In this document: positions 16,046 to 23,759 of the stretch, one piece after another | Numbering within the stretch: position 1 is the first letter of the stretch | How the letters are laid out: the number at the start of each line of letters is the position of its first letter | Origin: an uncultured Prevotellaceae bacterium | Lineage (GTDB): Bacteria; Bacteroidota; Bacteroidia; Bacteroidales; Bacteroidaceae | Direction: 5' to 3' | DNA: 64,000 nt | Assembly: GCA_902790625.1 (NCBI GenBank) | Contig: CADASP010000016.1 | Location: 124,001 to 188,000 of the forward strand | Position numbers and translations under genes: made by a program | Notes under the pieces: model-generated | Database searches by the model: none | What the model was told of the DNA's origin: nothing | Seen by the model: only the letters and a program-made list of their open reading frames with translations

Positions 16046-18124
16046 TTATAAGGCGTATTCGAACATGACCATCGAGTAAGGTGCGAGCTCGCACTTGAAC
16101 TTCTTCTGCGCCTTCAGCTGCTCCTTCTGCGGGGCGATGGGCTGCTGGTCGAAGTTGTTCTCGTCGTTGGGCTGTCCTGCCAGCACGGTCTTGGTGGCCG
16201 TCTTCTTCAGCGGGAATCGGCCCAGGTTCACGTTGGCCGTCTTCGGCTGGTCGCTGGCGTTCACCATCTTCACATAGAGTCGGCGCGTCTTCACGTTGAG
16301 GATGACCGACTGTCCGTAGTGGCTGTTCTCCACGGGCTGGCACACGCCGGCGGCATCGCCCTCGAAGCTGACGCAGTCGCCATAGTAGTACTGTCCGCTG
16401 CTCTGGCCAAACAGTTGCTGCACGTAGTAGCTGCAGGTGAGGAAGGGGCGCTCGTTGTCGAAGTAGATGAGGTCGGGGTTCCAGTTGGTGGCGTTCTTGC
16501 GGGCGAAGAGAGGGGCGTAGCTGGTCATGCAGACGATGTCGCCGTTGCGCTCCACATGCAGCAGGTAGAGGCCCTCGGCCAGTGCGTCGATGAGCTTCTT
16601 GTCCTTGGCGGCATACTCGCCCAGATACACCTTCGTCTTGCGGTCGCGTGGATAGCTGTCATACTGTCGCTTGTTCAGGAAGTAGGTGTTCGGCTCGTAG
16701 TAGTGCTCGTCGATGATGGGCATCTGCAGCTCCTCAGCCAGCTTCCATCCGTTCTCGAAGTCAGGATTCTGCGGGTGGGAGCCAGGGCCGGCCGTTCCCA
16801 CGATGACAATGTTGGGATACTTCTCGCGTACTTTATTATATATATAGCGGAAACGCTCGCAGAACTCGGGCGAAATCTTCTCCTCGTTGCCCAGTCCTAA
16901 GTATTTCAGGTTGAAGGGAGCGGGGTGGCCGGCCTCGGCACGCATCTTGGCCCACTTCGACTTGGCGGGGTCGCCGTTGGCCCACTCAATGAGGTCGAGG
17001 GCGTCCTGCACCCACATGTCCATCTCGTCCATGGGGCAGGCGTCCTGCGCTTGCTCCGGCCACATGTTCCAGCCGCCGTTGGCACCCTGGCAGTTCACGC
17101 CGCAGGGCAGGATGGGCACGGGCTCCATGCCGAGGTCCTCGCAGAACTGGAAGTACTCATAGTAGCCCAAGCCCATCGACTGGTGGTAGCCCCAGGTGTT
17201 CTTCAGCTGCAGGCGCTCGTGGCGCGGGCCGATGGTGTTCTTCCAGTGGTAGGTGTCCCAGAAGCCGTCGCCGCCGCCGTGCACCACACAGCCGCCGGGG
17301 AATCGCATGAACTTCGGCTTCAGGTCGGCCAGTGCCTGGGCCAGGTCCTTACGCAGGCCGTGACCCTTGTAGGTGTCCTGCGGCATGAGCGACACGTCGT
17401 CCAGGATGACGTCACCCTCGTTGAGCATCAGCAGCTGCAGGGCCGCATTCTTGCAGTCGGCAGTGGGCGTCAGCGTAGCCTTATGCTCGTGCAGGCGGTA
17501 GAAGCGGTTAGGCTGCTCAGGCTTTTGCCCCTCAGTAAACGCCACGTCGCGGATTACCTCAATGATGGTGTCGCACAGCAGCTTCGGATCGCGGCCCCAG
17601 CCCTGGGGCTCAACGAGTGCGATGCGCATCGTCATGGGCTTGTCGCCCCAGTTGACCATGCGCACGGAGAAGTCGTACTTCTCGCCCGCCTTCACCACGA
17701 TGCCGTCGAAGCCGTCGTTTTGCAGGCCGAAGCCTTTCCAGCCTTTATAGTCCTTGAACTCCTTGACGCGCTCGGCGTGCAGCCGCATGCGGGTGTTCGA
17801 CTGGTAGAACATCGTGGGGGCGGAACCAGGCATATTCATGGTCGTAGGCTGGATGTAGCCTAATGAGTGGCCCGGGCGGACAACCTTCCACGCCGTTGCG
17901 GGACCCCATCCGTCCTTCTCGTTGGGGTTGTACTCAAACGAGCCGTTCTGCACCAGCTCGGCGTAGAGGCCGCCGTCGGCCGACGACGAGATGTCCTCGA
18001 AGAAGATGCCGATAAGTTCGTCACTGATGGCCTTGCCGCCCTTCGGGGCCGACATGGGCCGCTGGGCGTTCATGCCCACGGTGGCTGCCGCCAGCAGGGC
18101 AGCCGTGATGATACGTTTTTTCAT
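16046..18124 (-). CDS. GH51 alpha-L-arabinofuranosidase, secreted
   Basis: 692 residues with signal peptide 1-20 (ends GMNAQ). GH51 retaining arabinofuranosidase: removes terminal alpha-L-arabinofuranosyl groups from arabinoxylan, arabinan and their oligomers. The acid/base is E414 in YLGLGNEE and the nucleophile E503 in VYLGEYAAKD. The start region (ISDELIGIFFEDISSSADGGLYAELVQNGSFEY) and RFPGGCVVHGG are classic for the family. A carbohydrate-binding-like segment lies between residues 90 and 250. Probably co-transcribed with the GH43 gene downstream. Confidence 0.93.
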   Translation of the reverse strand: MKKRIITAALLAAATVGMNAQRPMSAPKGGKAISDELIGIFFEDISSSADGGLYAELVQNGSFEYNPNEKDGWGPATAWKVVRPGHSLGYIQPTTMNMPGSAPTMFYQSNTRMRLHAERVKEFKDYKGWKGFGLQNDGFDGIVVKAGEKYDFSVRMVNWGDKPMTMRIALVEPQGWGRDPKLLCDTIIEVIRDVAFTEGQKPEQPNRFYRLHEHKATLTPTADCKNAALQLLMLNEGDVILDDVSLMPQDTYKGHGLRKDLAQALADLKPKFMRFPGGCVVHGGGDGFWDTYHWKNTIGPRHERLQLKNTWGYHQSMGLGYYEYFQFCEDLGMEPVPILPCGVNCQGANGGWNMWPEQAQDACPMDEMDMWVQDALDLIEWANGDPAKSKWAKMRAEAGHPAPFNLKYLGLGNEEKISPEFCERFRYIYNKVREKYPNIVIVGTAGPGSHPQNPDFENGWKLAEELQMPIIDEHYYEPNTYFLNKRQYDSYPRDRKTKVYLGEYAAKDKKLIDALAEGLYLLHVERNGDIVCMTSYAPLFARKNATNWNPDLIYFDNERPFLTCSYYVQQLFGQSSGQYYYGDCVSFEGDAAGVCQPVENSHYGQSVILNVKTRRLYVKMVNASDQPKTANVNLGRFPLKKTATKTVLAGQPNDENNFDQQPIAPQKEQLKAQKKFKCELAPYSMVMFEYAL

Positions 18125-18161
18125 TTCTCTTTGTTTGCGGTTAGTTGTTGGAATGATGCCA

Positions 18162-18169
18162 CAAAGGTA
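18162..18169 (-). promoter_or_regulatory. -7 element for the GH51-GH43 pair
   Basis: TACCTTTG on the minus strand, 38 nt before the GH51 start. No convincing -33 TTG at the expected spacing, which would fit an activator-dependent promoter. Confidence 0.5.
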
Positions 18170-18261
18170 GTTAAAAAAAATGTGACATCAGCAGAAAAGG
18201 CGGCAAAAATGCAAAAAAAAAATGTTTCTAACCATGTTTCTACATTCATCATCACTTAAAT

Positions 18262-18376
18262 TTCGGTTGGCAGCGGCCGCTGCCATCATTGGCGGCGTGC
18301 GCTGCCATCATTGGCAGCGGCCGCTGCCAATCATGTCCCCGCCCGCTGCCAACCGCGGTGCCTCCCGCTCCCTGTT
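18262..18376. repeat. Cluster of GGCAGCGGCCGCTGCC palindromes
   Basis: A perfect 18-nt palindrome at 18268-18285 and a perfect 22-nt palindrome at 18310-18331, 42 bp apart by left ends, with half-sites GCGCTGCCATCATTGG and CCGCTGCCAACC between and after. They lie 140-230 bp upstream of GH51, much more GC-rich than the flanks. Confidence 0.75.
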
Positions 18377-18650
18377 TGGCGTGCGCCGCCGCTCCTGAAT
18401 GCACCCCACAGATTACGCTTCGCGTCTTTCAAAAAACCAGATAAAACCAAATAAAACATGTTTTCGTACGGTTGAAAAGAAGCTTTCAGCGTCTGAAGTT
18501 TTCAAACAACGCCACCAATTTTCAACCGTCCTCCCTCCACCCTCCACCTTCAACCCTCCACTCATTTTATTTCCTGTTTTCTTTCAAGATGTCATTTCAA
18601 CCGTCGAGAAGTTTCGGCAACCGTTATGGCAACGAACTGGTACACCCGAA
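18377..18650. other. Non-coding stretch with no recognised gene
   Basis: No credible gene. It holds two direct copies of TTTCAACCGTC (near 18516 and 18595), one inverted copy (ACGGTTGAAAA near 18467), and a low-complexity CCCTCCACC run near 18530-18560. Confidence 0.4.
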
Positions 18651-18653
18651 AGC

Positions 18654-18705
18654 AAAAAAAGTACAGAGGCACAGAGCGTCTGCATGAGAACGTCTGTGCC
18701 TCTGT
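18654..18705 (-). terminator. Terminator of the FnIII/dockerin-like gene
   Basis: On the minus strand ACAGAGGCACAG (18705-18694) pairs with CTGTGCCTCTGT (18674-18663) with ACGTTCTCATGCAGACG-type loop, followed by ACTTTTTTTGC. It lies 25 nt after the stop. Confidence 0.8.
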
Positions 18706-18729
18706 GGCTGCTATCGCTGGCTCTGGCGG

Positions 18730-20949
18730 TTAATGTCCTGTCAGGATGAGGTTCAAGATGGCCACGGCATCGCTGATGGTGATGCCCTCGACGCCATCGA
18801 TGTCGGCATTTACCTCGACGAATAATTCAGGCGCGTTGCCCAGGATGTAGTCCACCACCGCCAACACGTCTTTGATGTCCAAGTCGGTGTCGCCGTTGGC
18901 GTCGCCGATCATCGAAGCATTGCAGTCGACAGTATGGGTGAAGTCGATGAAACCTTCACCGCTACCCTCGATGATGACATCACCATCATAGTACTTCACC
19001 ACATAGGAGCACTGGTTTGAATAATAAGGGTCGTTTCTCCATACAAACTTTATCTCCCGGCCTTTGGGGACGTTAAGATAAAAAGTGTTGGTTTCCACTG
19101 CTCCAGTCCCCTGAATGCCATCACGGTTTTCGTTGGCGAATGTTCCTAAAAGGTTGCCACTTTTCACATCCACCACCTTGATGGCGTTGTTTTTCCAGCC
19201 GTCACCGAAGCTGTCGGTAAGCTCGAAGATGATTGTGCACCAAGAAGTGGTGAAACTGACAGGAGCCGCCCATTCACTTTGGCTGTCGTCGTCACACAAA
19301 GTGCAGACCTCGACACTATAGGAAGAATTCAGTTCAAGGCCTGTTAACGTGAAGCTGGGTGTATTATAGGCATAGTTGGTTCTTATGCGTCTGCCATCTC
19401 CGTCAAAAAGGGCCACTTTCCAAGTGTTGCCATCGCTCTGCCAACTCACCTGGGCAGTCGTGCCACCCATGTAGTCGACATCAACGTGTTTGGGCTTCAT
19501 GCACGACGGCAGCTCACTTAAACCCAAACGGATACGGTTCTTTTCATACGTTTGAGTTCCGCTTTCAAGAAGATTGAGCGGGTCAAAGCTGGTATCATTA
19601 TCTCTATTCTGGAGAGATTGCTGCTTGTCAGATGTGAAGACATAGAAATGTAGGCGGTTGTCCAATCTGATGCCCGTTTTATTGTTAACAAGGATGGCGA
19701 TATTGTCCTCTCCGTCGTAGACAAAGGGGTGGTCGAGAGTGATGGTCGTCCAATCGTTGTTGGCAAATTCCACGGTGCCGCTAAAGACGAGGTCGTAAGT
19801 GGTGACGGGAATCCAGTTGCTTAGCTCATCTTGGTCGGTGCTGGTGATGTAGATGTCCAAGTCAACTACCGTGGCAGCCGAGTTGGCTTTGAAGAAATCG
19901 AGGCTCGTGATGGTTCCAGCCTGACCTATCTCGTCTTCAGTATAAATCTGCTGGCTTATACAGTATTTCCAATGGATAAAAGGCATGTAGTAACTCAGTT
20001 GAGTGCCTTGGCCTATGCAGACCTTGCCTTCGGGACACTCATCGTAGGTGCTAAAGCTGGAGGAATTATAGGCACTCTCGCTTCCTGCACCGCAAACGGC
20101 CTTCACCCTGATGTCGTAATCCGTAGCCGGGGCAAGTGTGCTCAACGTGCAGGTGCATTCGGTAAGGTCATCGACCACCGTCCAGCTGGCATCAGAAGTC
20201 TTCTTGTATTCAAACACATAATTCCCCGCTTGGCTTTCCCAGGTAAAGGTGGCACCATTGGACGTAATGTCGGAAACCGCAAAGTTCGACGGAGTGTCGC
20301 AACTATTAGGTGTGATGTCAAGCTTAATGTTGCAGTGGTATCTTTGATATTGATGGCCGTTATTGTTTTGAGAGTCGTCATAGAAATTGTTCATTTGGTC
20401 GTCCAAAGTAGGCTTTTTCGTATCACTAAAGTAGTAAATACAAACGTAATTGTTTGTCCACGTTTCGCGGAAATTATACTTCTTATCATTGCTATCATCG
20501 GGCTTGCCGTCTGTGGGGTCGTAGAGGCAGACGAGGAGGTTGCTGACGCCGTCGTACTCGAATGGCTGCGTAAGCTCGATGGTCACCCACCCTGCTCCGT
20601 CAGCCGAGAAGGTGCCTTCCCACACCATGTCGCTTGCGCTAATACTCTCCATGTAGTTAGGTATGGGGAATGCATTCCTGGTTACGTTCTTCATATACAT
20701 CTGCACACCCGAAATGGAAAATGGATTTGATGACACATAATCAAACGCAATGGAATTGATGGTGCCGGCCGTCCCAATTTCAGCTGCCGTGTAAATCTGC
20801 TGGGTCAGCGAATAGTTTGTGCTCATGAAGAGGGGGAGCGTACCATTGACTTGGCTACTATTGCTATTGCCAATCTGTACCACGGTTGCCCGTGCTGCCG
20901 TGAGGAAGCAGAACAGGGCGAGGAGTGTCATTGCTGTCTTTTTCATCAA
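18730..20949 (-). CDS. Secreted FnIII-domain protein with dockerin-like C-terminus
   Basis: 739 residues. Signal peptide 1-21 (ends RATVV). Two related segments begin QIGNSNSSQVNGTLPL and CIGQGTQLSYYMPFIHW, each followed by TYSLTQQIYT-like and AGTI.SIDF motifs, an internal duplication. FnIII-like stretches begin CDTPSNFAVSDITSNGATFTWE and MKPKHVDVDYMGGTTAQVSW. The last 60 residues (GDANGDTDLDIKDVLAVVDYIL ... DAVAILNLILTGH) carry two calcium-loop-plus-helix repeats like a type I dockerin. In Bacteroidales such modules are common on surface proteins without a known cellulosome. Function is unknown. Confidence 0.75.
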   Translation of the reverse strand: MMKKTAMTLLALFCFLTAARATVVQIGNSNSSQVNGTLPLFMSTNYSLTQQIYTAAEIGTAGTINSIAFDYVSSNPFSISGVQMYMKNVTRNAFPIPNYMESISASDMVWEGTFSADGAGWVTIELTQPFEYDGVSNLLVCLYDPTDGKPDDSNDKKYNFRETWTNNYVCIYYFSDTKKPTLDDQMNNFYDDSQNNNGHQYQRYHCNIKLDITPNSCDTPSNFAVSDITSNGATFTWESQAGNYVFEYKKTSDASWTVVDDLTECTCTLSTLAPATDYDIRVKAVCGAGSESAYNSSSFSTYDECPEGKVCIGQGTQLSYYMPFIHWKYCISQQIYTEDEIGQAGTITSLDFFKANSAATVVDLDIYITSTDQDELSNWIPVTTYDLVFSGTVEFANNDWTTITLDHPFVYDGEDNIAILVNNKTGIRLDNRLHFYVFTSDKQQSLQNRDNDTSFDPLNLLESGTQTYEKNRIRLGLSELPSCMKPKHVDVDYMGGTTAQVSWQSDGNTWKVALFDGDGRRIRTNYAYNTPSFTLTGLELNSSYSVEVCTLCDDDSQSEWAAPVSFTTSWCTIIFELTDSFGDGWKNNAIKVVDVKSGNLLGTFANENRDGIQGTGAVETNTFYLNVPKGREIKFVWRNDPYYSNQCSYVVKYYDGDVIIEGSGEGFIDFTHTVDCNASMIGDANGDTDLDIKDVLAVVDYILGNAPELFVEVNADIDGVEGITISDAVAILNLILTGH

Positions 20950-21007
20950 TATTTTTGCTTTTTATTTGTCGTTTTCCTTTTAATTTCCAAAGCCGTTTGG
21001 GCGCTTG

Positions 21008-21038
21008 TGTAGAGACGCAACAATGTGACGTGTCTACA
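21008..21038. repeat. TGTAGAGACG hairpin
   Basis: TGTAGAGACG and CGTGTCTACA form a nearly perfect inverted repeat with an 11-nt loop, in the leader between the minus-strand promoter and upstream DNA of the FnIII gene. Confidence 0.5.
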
Positions 21039-21046
21039 ATTGGTTG

Positions 21047-21054
21047 CAAAGTTA
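21047..21054 (-). promoter_or_regulatory. -7 element of the FnIII/dockerin-like gene
   Basis: TAACTTTG on the minus strand, about 100 nt before the start; -33 element not obvious. If used, the TGTAGAGACG hairpin lies in the untranslated leader. Confidence 0.5.
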
Positions 21055-21112
21055 CGAAGAAAACGACGAAGTATGTCCATTCTCGCCTTAAATTGTGTTA
21101 AACGCCGCAAAT

Positions 21113-21145
21113 GTTTGGCCATTTCTTAAATAATTCCTAACTTTG
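21113..21145 (+). promoter_or_regulatory. Promoter deciding the start of the methyltransferase-like gene
   Basis: TTTGG (21113-21117) and TAACTTTG (21138-21145). Transcription would begin near 21152, so an in-frame TTG at 21143 cannot be the start; the ATG at 21167 is the first usable codon. Confidence 0.65.
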
Positions 21146-21166
21146 CAAGTGATAAACCTGACTGAC

Positions 21167-21694
21167 ATGATGACTGGTTTGCATCAAGCATGGATATGGT
21201 TAAGCCGCATAGGCCATTGTCGGGGGTTTGGCATACAATCGCCCACCGACTACCGCTTCGTGCGCTATGTGGTGAACGAGCATTGGCCGTATTATGCTTA
21301 CGCCCAACTGGGGAAAGACGAGGACCGACTGCGCCGCAAGCTGGGGCGACTGTGTTTCAGGCTGGCCAACCATCTGCAACCCAAAGTGGTGGCCGACCTG
21401 ACGGAGCTGTACGTCGAATACTTGGCGGCGGGGTGCAAAAGGGCCGACGTGACACACGCGCTGACGGACGACACCACATTCGTCATCGCCCCGCCAGCCG
21501 ACAGCATGGGCGCGCTGCTGGCACGATGCGGCAACGGCACCACGCTCATGGTGGAAGACATTGGCCACCACGCCAGCGCCTGGCAGCAAGTGATGGACTG
21601 CAGCCGCGCCACGGTGACCTTCGACCTCTACTACTGCGGCATCGCATTCTTCGACCCACAACGCCAAAAGAAGAATTATATCGTCAATTTCTAA
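21167..21694 (+). CDS. Methyltransferase-like protein lacking the SAM-binding core
   Basis: 175 residues, cytosolic. The N-terminus (GFGIQSPTDYRFVRYVVNE) and C-terminus (FDLYYCGIAFFDPQRQKKNY) resemble the two ends of a Bacteroidetes class I SAM-dependent methyltransferase group whose N-terminus reads HG.HSPF.F. In full members a GxGxG-type SAM loop lies between; here that middle is short and has no such loop (VADLTELYVEYLAAGCKRADV). It is thus likely catalytically dead or repurposed. It is followed after 15 nt by the cobalamin adenosyltransferase, so the pair is probably co-transcribed. Assignment by my own pattern recognition only. Confidence 0.55.
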   Translation: MMTGLHQAWIWLSRIGHCRGFGIQSPTDYRFVRYVVNEHWPYYAYAQLGKDEDRLRRKLGRLCFRLANHLQPKVVADLTELYVEYLAAGCKRADVTHALTDDTTFVIAPPADSMGALLARCGNGTTLMVEDIGHHASAWQQVMDCSRATVTFDLYYCGIAFFDPQRQKKNYIVNF

Positions 21695-21709
21695 CTCAAT
21701 ATCTTTTCT

Positions 21710-22264
21710 ATGAAAATCATCAAAGTTTATACCCGACGCGGCGACAAGGGAATGACCGACTTGGTGGGCGGCGTGCGCATCAGCAAGACCGATGTGCGGT
21801 TAGAGGCTTATGGCACCGTGGATGAGCTGAGCTCACACCTGGGGCTGCTGGCTGCCATGATGCCCGACGGCGATGAGCTGCGCTCGCTGGTGATTCGCAT
21901 ACAGAACAACCTGTTCAACGTGTGCACCCATCTGGCCACCGACCAGAGCCAGACTCCCCTCTATCCCTCGGCACATCTGCCGGAAGGCGAGACCGAATAT
22001 TTAGAGAAGTGCATCGACGATTTGAACGGTCGTCTGCCTGAGCGCCAGGGGTTCATTCTGCCCGGCGGCACCCCTGCTGCCGCCCAATGCCACGTGTGCC
22101 GCACGGTGTGCCGACGCGCGGAGCGCCGCATCGACGCACTCGCCGAGAAAGCCATCGTGGCCCCCGAAATCATGGGATATGTCAACCGCCTCAGTGACCT
22201 CCTCTTCGTCATGGCAAAGGTGATTAACCATAACGCAGGGCGAAGTGAGATTGTTTGGAAGTAA
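21710..22264 (+). CDS. pduO: ATP:cob(I)alamin adenosyltransferase, PduO type
   Basis: 184 residues. Transfers the adenosyl group of ATP to cob(I)alamin to make adenosylcobalamin, the cofactor of methylmalonyl-CoA mutase in the succinate-propionate pathway. Visible: N-terminal ATP motif YTRRGDKGMTDLVGG (residues 7-21), EAYGTVDELSSHLG, and RTVCRRAERRID with the conserved arginine/glutamate of the active site. Trimeric cytosolic enzyme in the family. Fits the CoA-transferase at 31.1 kb as part of a propionate-forming metabolism (inference). Confidence 0.92.
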   Translation: MKIIKVYTRRGDKGMTDLVGGVRISKTDVRLEAYGTVDELSSHLGLLAAMMPDGDELRSLVIRIQNNLFNVCTHLATDQSQTPLYPSAHLPEGETEYLEKCIDDLNGRLPERQGFILPGGTPAAAQCHVCRTVCRRAERRIDALAEKAIVAPEIMGYVNRLSDLLFVMAKVINHNAGRSEIVWK

Positions 22265-22368
22265 CCCACCCCCAACCCCTCCCGTACGGGAGGGGAGCCT
22301 GTATAGTTTTGCTGTTGAAAAACTAATTAAGCCCCCCTCCCGTACGGGAGGGGTTGGGGGTGGGTGTC
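22263..22368. repeat. Complete GC palindromic element (family R-GC1) between convergent genes
   Basis: Two outward arms of about 33 nt, each containing the self-complementary CCCCTCCCGTACGGGAGGGG, are in inverted orientation around a 40-nt middle holding TATAGTTTTGCTGTTG. It fills the gap between pduO and tadA and is the cleanest full copy of the element found inside carA/B, purF and gltB. Confidence 0.85.
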
Positions 22369-22369
22369 T

Positions 22370-22813
22370 TTATCTTCTCCCCCTAAAGAAATCGAGCATG
22401 AGCTGGCGGCACTCGTCCTCGAGGATGCCGCCGATGCAGGTGGCCTTGGGATGGAGGGCTTGAGGGGCGAAGCGGAGGAAGCCCCGCTTCTCGTCGCGGC
22501 AGCCATACACCACCTGCGACACCTGCGCCCAGCCCAGTGCGCCGGCACACATCACGCATGGCTCGACGGTGACGTAGAGCGTGCACTGTGGCAGGTATTT
22601 GCCACCCAGCAGACTGGTGGCCATGGTGATGGCTTGCATCTCGGCATGGGCGGTGGGGTCGGTGAGCGTCTCGGTGAGGTTGTGGGCGCGCGCCACCACA
22701 CGGTTTTGGCACACCACCACGGCCCCGATAGGGACTTCGCCTTCGGCCAGCGCCTGGCGGGCTTCGTCGAGCGCCAGTCGCATGTAGCGCTCATGCTGAT
22801 TTGTGTCGTCCAT
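22370..22813 (-). CDS. tadA: tRNA-adenosine deaminase TadA
   Basis: 147 residues. Deaminates the wobble adenosine 34 of tRNA-Arg(ACG) to inosine. Zinc deaminase motifs H56-A-E58 and P85-C86-V-M-C89 are complete, and DPTAHAEMQAI plus TLYVTVEPCVMCAGA are typical of TadA; guanine or cytosine deaminase relatives are less likely given length and the C-terminal DECRQLMLDFFRGRR. Its C-terminal codons abut the palindromic element. Confidence 0.88.
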   Translation of the reverse strand: MDDTNQHERYMRLALDEARQALAEGEVPIGAVVVCQNRVVARAHNLTETLTDPTAHAEMQAITMATSLLGGKYLPQCTLYVTVEPCVMCAGALGWAQVSQVVYGCRDEKRGFLRFAPQALHPKATCIGGILEDECRQLMLDFFRGRR

Positions 22814-22844
22814 TAGTATTCTTATTTAAGTTCCGCCTATCCTT

Positions 22845-22955
22845 TGGAGTTTAGGAGTGTAGGAGTTTGGGAGTGTAGACGATAGTCTTTGCACACCATG
22901 CAGCGAGCAAAACTAACGTCCAAACTTCTAAACTCCTAAACTCCCAAACTCCTTA
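22845..22955. repeat. GGAGTTTAGGAGTGTAGG element with inverted arms
   Basis: A left arm of GGAGTTTAGGAGTGTAGGAG-type units and a right arm of the complementary AACTCCTAAACTCC units flank a spacer beginning GTAGACGATAGTCTTTGC (core ATAGTCTT at 22882-22889). It fills the tadA-recO gap. Confidence 0.75.
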
Positions 22956-22992
22956 GACATGCGCAAACTTGAGTCATTCTTTATCGTAGGAG

Positions 22993-23697
22993 TCAATCAT
23001 ATAGTTCTCTCAGCACGCTGAGCGACCGCAGCTCAGGAAAAGCGGGCAGGTGCAGCTCGTAGTAGTGCAGCAGCGTCTGCAGAATCTGCAACCGCTCCTG
23101 CCGGCTCAGACGGAAGAGGTGCATCGTGGGGTAGTCCATGCGCATGAGCTGGCGCACGGTGGTGGCGGCTATCCTGTCGTCGCGCCGCTGGCCGAAGGTG
23201 CCCTCGCTCAGGTCGAAGTAGTCGCCCTCGCTCTCCATGTTGGGATAGAAACCCAGGAAGCGCGCCATGCGCATGAGGAGCACCAAGTGGAAGTTGGCAA
23301 AGGACTCGATGGCGGCATCGAGCCACTCGATGCTCGACCTCACATAGTCGAAGAGGGGCACATTGCGCTGCTCACCCTTCAGGGCATGATAAAGAAACTC
23401 CGACACGAAGAGGCCTATCGACAGCTTCTTCGCATCGGAGAACAAAGAGGGCAGTGGTGTGAGCAGCGTGGCTTCGCGCACCTTTTGCAGCTGCGCTTGG
23501 GGTCGCACGTCGCACTCCAACATCAGCAACGTCAGCGGTTGCAGGTATTGCTTCTTGATTTTCGAGCGCTCCGACCGTGGGGCCGACACTATCAGCGACA
23601 GTCTTCCTTGTTCGCGTGAAAAGATGTCGACGATGATGCGCCCTTCGCCATACTTCAGCGAGTGCAGCACGATGGCCTCGGTCTTGATGATTGCCAC
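22993..23697 (-). CDS. recO: DNA repair protein RecO
   Basis: 234 residues. Mediator that, with RecR, loads RecA onto SSB-coated DNA. N-terminal OB-fold signature IIKTEAIVLHSLKYGEGRIIVDIFSR is clear, and the helical C-terminal half (FHLVLLMRMARFLGFYPNME) fits the family. The zinc-finger cysteines of some RecO proteins are not seen. It lies between a FadL porin and tadA, both in the same direction; joint regulation is uncertain because a repeat separates it from tadA. Confidence 0.92.
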   Translation of the reverse strand: MAIIKTEAIVLHSLKYGEGRIIVDIFSREQGRLSLIVSAPRSERSKIKKQYLQPLTLLMLECDVRPQAQLQKVREATLLTPLPSLFSDAKKLSIGLFVSEFLYHALKGEQRNVPLFDYVRSSIEWLDAAIESFANFHLVLLMRMARFLGFYPNMESEGDYFDLSEGTFGQRRDDRIAATTVRQLMRMDYPTMHLFRLSRQERLQILQTLLHYYELHLPAFPELRSLSVLRELYD

Positions 23698-23759
23698 GAT
23701 GGGAGAACTCGTTATTTCGTTATAGCGTCATTTCGCCATTCGTAATTCGATATTCTTCA

